This document shows positions 5,480 to 10,191 of a stretch of DNA of 10,191 nt, in pieces. Both the position numbers and the translations under genes were made by a program. Position 1 is the first letter of the stretch; every line of letters starts with the position of its first letter. This DNA comes from an uncultured Bryobacterales bacterium. Its GTDB lineage: Bacteria; Acidobacteriota; Terriglobia; Bryobacterales; Bryobacteraceae. Location of the stretch: the NCBI GenBank assembly GCA_937859895.1, contig CALMAV010000259.1, positions 1 to 10,191 on the forward strand, read 5' to 3'. The notes beneath the pieces were generated by a model. That model saw nothing but the letters and a program-made list of their open reading frames with translations. It did no database searches and was not told where the DNA came from.

Positions 5480-7677
5480 GGTTTGTCCTGCTCGAAAAGG
5501 TCAGACCGATTGATGCGCTGTCCTCGCAACATGACGGTAGAGATGTGTTCCAGACTTTGAATGTCGACTACCGGATCACCGTCAACCAGGATCAGTGTGG
5601 CATCACGCCCTGGAGCAATCGTGCCGATACTGTTTCCCTTCCCCAGCACTTGGGCTGAGTTAAACGTTGCTGCTTGCAGCGCCACGCCGGTTGGGATTCC
5701 GGCTTTCACCCACAATGCGAGTTCATGCTGAACAGTAGGCCCGTGAATGACCAGCATGTTGCCGGCATCGCTACCTGCAATCAGGGTGACACCCGCACGG
5801 TAAGCAGCCATCAGATTGCGATTAGCATTGTCGAGCATAGGTTGTAAGTTGCCCTCCCGTGACGCAGCGGCGCGTTTCGCCACTTCCGCTCGCGTGGCTT
5901 GCAGCAGATCCAATGGGCCAACCTGCTGGAGCAGCGGTCGGTTTAAGAGCTCGGTCCTGCCGGAGCGAAACTCAGAAACGCCTTCGAAGACACTGATTGT
6001 GGGATCGTAAGCAAGCCCTTTGGCTTTCATCGAAGCAAAGGTCGCCGGGGAAATCAGGTCAACAGTCGAGCCGTGCTCAATGCTTTCACTTCCCGCTGCT
6101 GCTGCTGCGCTAACGTCTGCTGCATTCCCGGTGTGCGTCGCCAAAGGCAGGTGCAGCTTATGTGCTTCATCAGCAATGGCGCTATAGATCGCAGGGTCCA
6201 AATGCGGGAACCTGCCCCAGGCAGGGTTGCCCGATTCCAAAACCGCCTTGATGCAATCGAGATTTCTGTCTTTGAGTGCACGGACCTGTTCCCGAGCTTC
6301 CTCGGAAGTCTTTGGCAGCCGCACAACCTGCTCAGAAGCCGACTTCTTCATAGCCTCAGGAAAGTTAGCAAGCAACTCGGTCGGATGGCCGCCAGCCGCG
6401 GTGAACAAGGGACCGCACGAGTAGAGAGACGCGCCCTCGTACTCATCGGCCTGGATGAGCCTGCGCAGCTCCACGATGCTGTCGAGCCAATCTCCGGTAC
6501 TGCGAACCGTTGTCACTCCGCTGTATAAATAAGCAGCCAGCCGGCGCTTAGCCAAGTTTGGATCACTGTAGCTACGAACGTCCTTATAGACACCTCCCGG
6601 TGCACCGACGTGAACGTGCATGTCAATAAGGCCAGGCATCAACGTTTTGCCGGAACTCTCAACGACTTCGGCCTGCAATGCACCTGTGTTTGCAACCGGC
6701 TGTGAGAAGACTTGAGCGACCTTTCCATTCCGAACAAGCACTGCGCCATTGGGAATGACAGGCCCATTGCCGACGAAGATGCGGACGTTCTGAAACAGGA
6801 TGGACTGGTTTCGGGCAGCTGCGCGGGCCATCGTTCGCTCTTTTGTAATGTTTGCTTTCGTCTTGGCCTGATACAAGCCGAGCAGAAAGAACGGAGCAAG
6901 CACGGCCAGAATCCAGAGCTTGGCGCGTCCCTCGATCTTCTCCTCCTTTTCCCAACGAAAGAGCTTGACTCCGATAAACACCGCGACGCAGAGCGCAATG
7001 GTAAGAGCTATGACTGCAAACCAATTAGAAGCAATGGTTTCTCCGCCGATCAGGATGGACTCCATCCCCTGATGAAGGTAAGTAGCGGGCAGGAACTGTG
7101 CAACCGTCTGCAGCCAAACTGGCATGGCCGAAATGGGGAACGTCGCGCCGCTGAGAAAGAGCATTGGCAGATAAAGAATCTGTATGAGAATCTGTCCTTC
7201 CTGCGCAGAGTTCACAACCGCGGCGATGATCATGCCCATGGCGCGAAACGAGAGAACGCCTACCGATACGAAGAGCACCAGCGACAGCACATTAGGCGGA
7301 AGCGGCGCGTGATAGACCGTGACCGAGAAGAACAGCAGTAGAAAGACAACGGGGAGGTAAGTAACCAGCCCCGTAACTAACGAAGCAATGATGATGGGCG
7401 ACGCACTAATTGGCGCAACTTTGAAGCGGCGAAGGACGTTGGTCTCACGGTCCTGCACCGTCCGCATGCCTGCGCCGAAGAAGCCGTTCCCGAGTACGCC
7501 AATAATAAGCACCGCTGCAATGACTTGAGCCATCGCCCCAGGGCTCTTGGAGGCGTTGAACATCTGCGCGAAAACAAAGAAAAAGATAAGCGGAAACAGA
7601 ACGCTGAAGAACAGCACTCCCCGGTCACGGCCCAGCATCTGCAGGCCGCTCTTAATTTGTGCCAGATACGGTTTCAT
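5476..7677 (-). CDS. ABC-2 export permease fused to a metal-dependent amidohydrolase
   Basis: One uninterrupted 733-codon frame encodes two proteins normally found apart. Residues 1-245 are an ABC-2 (DrrB/YadH-like) permease with six hydrophobic helices (about 20-38, 51-70, 94-120, 130-155, 163-182, 219-239) and the RFKVAPISASPI coupling-helix region at 84-95. A charged stretch (RWEKEEKIEGRAK) is followed by a seventh hydrophobic segment (254-270). Residues 293-725 are an imidazolonepropionase-like amidohydrolase: HVH at 354-356, Lys478 (CIKAVLES) as the probable carboxylated bridging ligand, His515 (ATHTG), His535 (IEHG) and Asp637 (AGSDAG), plus a C-terminal beta-sandwich strand set (GTIAPGRDATLILVDGDP). 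All binuclear-site ligands are intact, so activity is likely. Topology predicts helix seven places the enzyme outside the cytoplasm; the lysine-rich stretch after it weakens this somewhat. ATG 7677 overlaps the ATPase stop as ATGA. An internal Met283 (codon 6831-6829) could permit a free hydrolase. The substrate is unknown. Confidence 0.9.
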   Translation of the reverse strand: MKPYLAQIKSGLQMLGRDRGVLFFSVLFPLIFFFVFAQMFNASKSPGAMAQVIAAVLIIGVLGNGFFGAGMRTVQDRETNVLRRFKVAPISASPIIIASLVTGLVTYLPVVFLLLFFSVTVYHAPLPPNVLSLVLFVSVGVLSFRAMGMIIAAVVNSAQEGQILIQILYLPMLFLSGATFPISAMPVWLQTVAQFLPATYLHQGMESILIGGETIASNWFAVIALTIALCVAVFIGVKLFRWEKEEKIEGRAKLWILAVLAPFFLLGLYQAKTKANITKERTMARAAARNQSILFQNVRIFVGNGPVIPNGAVLVRNGKVAQVFSQPVANTGALQAEVVESSGKTLMPGLIDMHVHVGAPGGVYKDVRSYSDPNLAKRRLAAYLYSGVTTVRSTGDWLDSIVELRRLIQADEYEGASLYSCGPLFTAAGGHPTELLANFPEAMKKSASEQVVRLPKTSEEAREQVRALKDRNLDCIKAVLESGNPAWGRFPHLDPAIYSAIADEAHKLHLPLATHTGNAADVSAAAAAGSESIEHGSTVDLISPATFASMKAKGLAYDPTISVFEGVSEFRSGRTELLNRPLLQQVGPLDLLQATRAEVAKRAAASREGNLQPMLDNANRNLMAAYRAGVTLIAGSDAGNMLVIHGPTVQHELALWVKAGIPTGVALQAATFNSAQVLGKGNSIGTIAPGRDATLILVDGDPVVDIQSLEHISTVMLRGQRINRSDLFEQDKP

Positions 7678-8606
7678 TGCTCGCGCAGCCTCTTCCCCGT
7701 GAGTTCGATGAAGACGTCCTCAAGCGTGGGCCGCTTCATTCCAATGTCAATTAGGCGTAAGCCCTGCTTCTCAATCCAGCGCACAAGCTCAACAATTAGC
7801 GCCGCCGGTGATTCACTCTGCATGGCCAGGGTGCATCCGTTGTTGCGCACCACAAATTTCTCGACTTTCAAGGCATCGGGTAGTGCATCCACCGGCATTG
7901 CCTCATTGGTGGTTACCTCCACTAGTGTCTGGCCCAGAACACGGACCTGGATTTCGCGAGGCGTTCCCTGCTCAATAATCTTTCCCGCGTCGACAATAGC
8001 GACTCGGTCGCAGAGGCGCTCGGCTTCCTCGATGTAGTGCGTGGTGATCAGAATAGAGCGGCGGTCCTCCTTCAACTCCTGGATTATTCCGTGGATCTCA
8101 TGGCGGACCTGCGGGTCGAGGCCGGTGGTGGGCTCGTCTAGAAAAAGCAGCGTGGGGTCATTCAGCAAAGCCAGCGCCAATGCGACGCGCTGCTTCTGGC
8201 CGCCAGATAACGATTTGTAGAGCGCCTCTTTCTTTTCAGTGAGCTGCAAGCGCGCTAGCAGGCGGTTCAAGTCCGTCGTCTTGCTGTAGAAAGCACTAAA
8301 CAATTCCAGCGCTTCGAAGACCTTCATCTTGTCCGGCAGATTGGTTGCCTGCAGGCAGACGCCGATGCGGTCTTTCACCTCGCGGGCATTGCGGGCGGGG
8401 TCAAAGCCGAGCACAGAAACCTTGCCGCTGGTGCGCGGCCGGAGGCCTTCCAGGATCTCGATAGTCGTCGTTTTGCCTGCGCCATTCGGACCCAGCAAGC
8501 CAAACACCTCACCCGGTCCCACTTCGAGATCAATGCCACGCACAGCTTCAAACGGGCCGTAAGACTTGTGAAGATCTTCGACCAGAATGGTCTGAGTATC
8601 AGGCAT
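7674..8606 (-). CDS. ABC transporter ATP-binding protein (DrrA/CcmA-like exporter ATPase)
   Basis: A 310-residue ATPase that would power the adjacent ABC-2 permease. Visible motifs: Walker A GPNGAGKT (39-46), Q-loop Gln86, signature LSGGQ (133-137), Walker B LLFLDE (153-158) with catalytic Glu158, D-loop GLD (162-164) and H-loop His190. About 85 further residues after 220 form the C-terminal extension (DUF4162-like, ending PTLEDVFIELTGK) typical of DrrA-type drug and lipid exporter ATPases. ATG 8606 is fixed by an in-frame TAG two codons upstream. The stop overlaps the permease start as ATGA, so the two subunits are coupled; two copies of each would be expected in the complex. No Shine-Dalgarno is seen before the start. 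Confidence 0.95.
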   Translation of the reverse strand: MPDTQTILVEDLHKSYGPFEAVRGIDLEVGPGEVFGLLGPNGAGKTTTIEILEGLRPRTSGKVSVLGFDPARNAREVKDRIGVCLQATNLPDKMKVFEALELFSAFYSKTTDLNRLLARLQLTEKKEALYKSLSGGQKQRVALALALLNDPTLLFLDEPTTGLDPQVRHEIHGIIQELKEDRRSILITTHYIEEAERLCDRVAIVDAGKIIEQGTPREIQVRVLGQTLVEVTTNEAMPVDALPDALKVEKFVVRNNGCTLAMQSESPAALIVELVRWIEKQGLRLIDIGMKRPTLEDVFIELTGKRLREQ

Positions 8607-8619
8607 GTTCTACATAGTA
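8607..8619 (-). promoter_or_regulatory. Possible -10 element for a leaderless ABC operon transcript
   Basis: Read on the minus strand, TACTAT (8619-8614) lies seven bases before the ATPase ATG, and no Shine-Dalgarno intervenes. If used as a -10 box, transcription would begin at or next to the A of ATG and give a leaderless messenger. The hexamer matches TATAAT at four of six positions and I find no matching -35, so this is a weak call. Confidence 0.22.
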
Positions 8620-8676
8620 TGCACGTTCAGCACATGGCTGTTCTCCCGTGCCAAGTACATTTACAAGGAGTGATGA

Positions 8677-8769
8677 ATGGTAATAAGTAAATGGCTGCGA
8701 CGTCCAGGGGTATATGCAGACAATATTCGTAAACCAGAAGGACGAAAGCCCAATTGCTCCCTACTTTAA
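8677..8769 (+). CDS. Possible 30-codon leader ORF overlapping the hemerythrin gene start
   Basis: AAGGAG at 8665-8670 sits six bases before ATG 8677, which opens a 30-codon frame ending at TAA 8767-8769. The hemerythrin-like gene begins inside it, at 8714, in another frame and with only AGGGG three bases before its ATG. The stronger ribosome-binding site therefore serves the short frame. It may be a leader that delivers ribosomes to the downstream start. Alternatively, the site could reflect an original N-terminus displaced by a frameshift. The peptide is basic and has no recognisable motif. Apart from this site, I see nothing convincing in the 107-base gap between the divergent ATPase and hemerythrin genes. 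Confidence 0.3.
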   Translation: MVISKWLRRPGVYADNIRKPEGRKPNCSLL

Positions 8770-9301
8770 GTTTGCGCTTGGGGTGACAGGCGCGATCCTG
8801 CTCGGGCGACTACTGCCGGTTGTTTACGCCAACGCTGTCGGAAGCATTCGGGGAGCGATGGGAAAAGATCCATTTGAGGGCTTGATTGCCGAGCACCGGA
8901 AATTGCTCTCGCTTCTCGATCAGATGGAGGCTACGCCTGCCGACAAGCCTCTGCAGCGCATGCGATTGTTCTATGACTTCAAGCGAACGATTGGTAAGCA
9001 CGCCCTGGCCGAAGAGGACATCGTGTACCCGCTACTGCAGACCGACGCTGACCGGGCAGAGGCCATGCGCAAGCTCTATCAGGAGCACGCAAGTATGAAG
9101 GTTTCGCTCTTTCAGCTGGACCAGGCGATAAAGGAAGTCGGCGGCTGGATTGATGCTGTACATAGCTTACGGAACGAGATTGAGCCTCATGCGCGACAGG
9201 AGGAGGAAGTCGAATTTCCACAACTCCGGGCCGTCCTGAGCCAGGAGAAGAGCGCCCAACTATCACGTAAAATTGAGCAGGAAGAATCACTCATGGTCTG
9301 A
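8714..9301 (+). CDS. Membrane-anchored hemerythrin-like (HHE cation-binding) protein
   Basis: A 195-residue protein with one N-terminal hydrophobic helix (about 19-40) followed by a four-helix hemerythrin/HHE domain (about 53-180). Candidate diiron ligands are His61 (AEHRKLL), His96 and Glu100/101 (KHALAEEDIVYPLL), His125 (QEHASM), His159 and Glu163 (PHARQEEEVEFPQL), which is the pattern of bacterial hemerythrin-like domains. Such proteins bind oxygen, nitric oxide or iron and often serve sensing, storage or protection against nitrosative and oxidative stress; which applies here is not visible. ATG 8714 is the only start after an in-frame TAA at 8684-8686. Met49 could be an alternative that loses the membrane helix. 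The gene is followed after 40 bases by the DUF2231 gene on the same strand. Confidence 0.85.
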   Translation: MQTIFVNQKDESPIAPYFKFALGVTGAILLGRLLPVVYANAVGSIRGAMGKDPFEGLIAEHRKLLSLLDQMEATPADKPLQRMRLFYDFKRTIGKHALAEEDIVYPLLQTDADRAEAMRKLYQEHASMKVSLFQLDQAIKEVGGWIDAVHSLRNEIEPHARQEEEVEFPQLRAVLSQEKSAQLSRKIEQEESLMV

Positions 9302-9341
9302 TTTTGCAGTTTACTTTGGCAATCAGGTGCATCTGATTGCT

Positions 9342-9908
9342 ATGAGCGAATCTGCAATCATTACTGCGATTGAACAGCAGGACTGGCTGGAGCCGATAGG
9401 AGAATCTGCCCAAACGGCAGTACTGGACGTCTTCCAGTCTGCTGGTGAGGCAGGGCAATTTATCAAAGATGCCCTGGACGGACCGAAGTGGCTGGGCCAT
9501 CCGCTTCACCCAGCCGTTACTGACGTCCCGGTAGGTAGTTGGACGGCAGCACTCGTCCTAGACATCCTTGAAATAACTTCAGGAGAGGCTTACTCGGCTG
9601 GAGCAGATGCGGCGGTTGCCATTGGCCTGGTCGGAGCAGTTGGTGCAGCGGCCACCGGAATCACTCAGTGGAGCGAGACAACTGCCGGTGCCCGGCGTTT
9701 GGGCGTTGTGCACGGTGTGACGAACACTGTAACGGCCCTGCTGTACGGCGGATCCTATTGGGCACGTAAGGCTGGCAACCGAGGTCTTGGCCGTACGCTC
9801 GGCTTCATTGGGTTTACCACTCTCAGCGTTGGTGCATATTTAGGGTCTGCCCTTTCGTACGAGCTGGGCGTCGGTGTTAAGGGGAAGGCGTCGCTCCCCA
9901 CGAATTAA
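9342..9908 (+). CDS. DUF2231 membrane protein
   Basis: A 188-residue integral membrane protein. A hydrophilic amphipathic N-terminus (1-48) is followed by the DUF2231 hallmark WLGHPLHPAVTDVPVGSW (50-67) and four hydrophobic segments (about 63-79, 90-107, 121-138, 151-172), ending with SYELGVGV. The conserved histidines His53, His56 and His124 could bind metal or heme, but no biochemical role is established for the family. Relatives are often fused or adjacent to Rieske iron-sulfur domains; none is present here. ATG 9342 is chosen because the conserved part follows and upstream in-frame codons look non-coding; there is only a weak AGGTG 12 bases before it. Co-transcription with the hemerythrin-like gene 40 bases upstream is likely. 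Its last 69 bases are also antisense coding sequence for the end of lysA. Confidence 0.85.
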   Translation: MSESAIITAIEQQDWLEPIGESAQTAVLDVFQSAGEAGQFIKDALDGPKWLGHPLHPAVTDVPVGSWTAALVLDILEITSGEAYSAGADAAVAIGLVGAVGAAATGITQWSETTAGARRLGVVHGVTNTVTALLYGGSYWARKAGNRGLGRTLGFIGFTTLSVGAYLGSALSYELGVGVKGKASLPTN

Positions 9909-10191
9909 GTCACTGTACGACTCACGCTGCCGCCCCACAATGACCTGTTTACCGTCAATTAGAAGTTCGGGACAACGGGGGCGTGAGTTGTAGTTGGATG
10001 ATACGACGAAGCCATAGGCGCCAGCGGTTTGGATTGCAACCAGCTCGCCTTCGCGAACTTCTGATATTGTGCGGCCGTGCGCAAAGAAATCGCCGCTCTC
10101 ACAGACCGGACCGACGATATCAACTTCTACCCTTTCTCTTTGGAGTTGACGCTGAACAGGAATAATGTCGTGGTACGCCTGATACAGCGCG
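9840..10191 (-). CDS. lysA: Diaminopimelate decarboxylase, C-terminal 116 residues (start outside window)
   Basis: A minus-strand frame entering from the right edge and ending at TAA 9842-9840 matches the end of LysA, the PLP enzyme that decarboxylates meso-diaminopimelate to lysine. Family-typical elements in order are ALYQAYHDIIPV, the GPVCESGDFFA motif, whose Cys-Glu-Ser-Gly-Asp contributes to the active site across the dimer, GELVAIQTAGAYGFVVSSNYNSRPR, containing the PLP-site tyrosine region, and VGRQRESYSDLIRGE. LysA proteins usually end just after the last motif; here about 17 more residues (to VRKGRP) follow, translated from DNA antisense to the DUF2231 gene. The reading frame is continuous across the fragment and shows no defect. 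The PLP-binding N-terminal barrel lies outside the window. Confidence 0.92.
   Translation of the reverse strand, partial: ALYQAYHDIIPVQRQLQRERVEVDIVGPVCESGDFFAHGRTISEVREGELVAIQTAGAYGFVVSSNYNSRPRCPELLIDGKQVIVGRQRESYSDLIRGERRLPLNTDAQLVRKGRP

Noticed and set aside
6073..6528. A 151-codon plus-strand frame with several cysteines.
   Set aside because: It is antisense to the amidohydrolase domain, where H515, H535 and the flanking conserved residues are encoded.
6712..7341. A 209-codon open frame on the plus strand.
   Set aside because: It lies antisense to the permease part of the fusion, is polar and low in motif content, and arises from the opposite strand's codon bias.
5476..7677. The idea that the permease/amidohydrolase fusion results from a frameshift or assembly join.
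   Set aside because: The frame is uninterrupted, both domains are complete, and the linker forms a proper charged loop plus a membrane helix; still worth confirming by read data.
9983..10165. A 60-codon plus-strand frame at the right edge.
   Set aside because: The minus strand there encodes the unmistakable LysA motifs CESGDFF and NYNSRP.
1..10191. Search for CRISPR arrays, tRNAs, insertion sequences, riboswitches and intrinsic terminators.
   Set aside because: No regularly spaced repeats, cloverleaf-like segments, transposase motifs, terminal inverted repeats or hairpins followed by T runs were seen by eye.

Overview
The window looks like ordinary bacterial chromosome from a didermic organism, most plausibly an Acidobacteriota (Terriglobia-type) genome. 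That placement is an inference from gene content: a CrtQ/HpnB-like glycosyltransferase tail, a Tat-exported M24 peptidase, DUF423, and an ABC permease fused to an amidohydrolase. No phylogenetic marker RNA is present. Base composition is even, and I see no insertion sequence, integrase, tRNA, rRNA, CRISPR array or phage gene, so nothing suggests recent transfer. Coding density is very high and most neighbouring genes touch or overlap.

Layout: (1) Positions 1-2990, plus strand, form a tightly packed run: the end of a membrane glycosyltransferase, a PrxQ/BCP-type peroxiredoxin joined to it by an ATGA overlap, an exported TPR-like protein that may start at ATT, a 46-codon small gene, a Tat-exported Xaa-Pro peptidase joined to it by a GTGA overlap, and a DUF423 membrane protein. 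(2) Positions 2978-5479 hold three translation-related genes: rsmG (minus), ychF (plus) and an RsuA/RluB-family pseudouridine synthase (minus). (3) Positions 8606 down to 4736, minus strand, form a coupled chain: ABC ATPase, then a 733-residue ABC-2 permease/amidohydrolase fusion, then the pseudouridine synthase, joined by ATGA and TTGA overlaps. (4) Positions 8714-9908, plus strand, hold a membrane-anchored hemerythrin-like protein and a DUF2231 membrane protein. (5) The right edge holds the C-terminal part of lysA on the minus strand, whose reading frame runs 69 bases into the DUF2231 gene.

The most unusual item is the fusion protein. An intact six-helix export permease is followed by a seventh predicted helix and then an amidohydrolase with a complete binuclear metal-ligand set. 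The topology suggests an exporter carrying its own extracytoplasmic hydrolase. Other points worth attention are the overlooked small gene, the possible ATT start, the active-site Pro-to-Leu change in the peroxiredoxin, and the overlap of all three convergent gene pairs.
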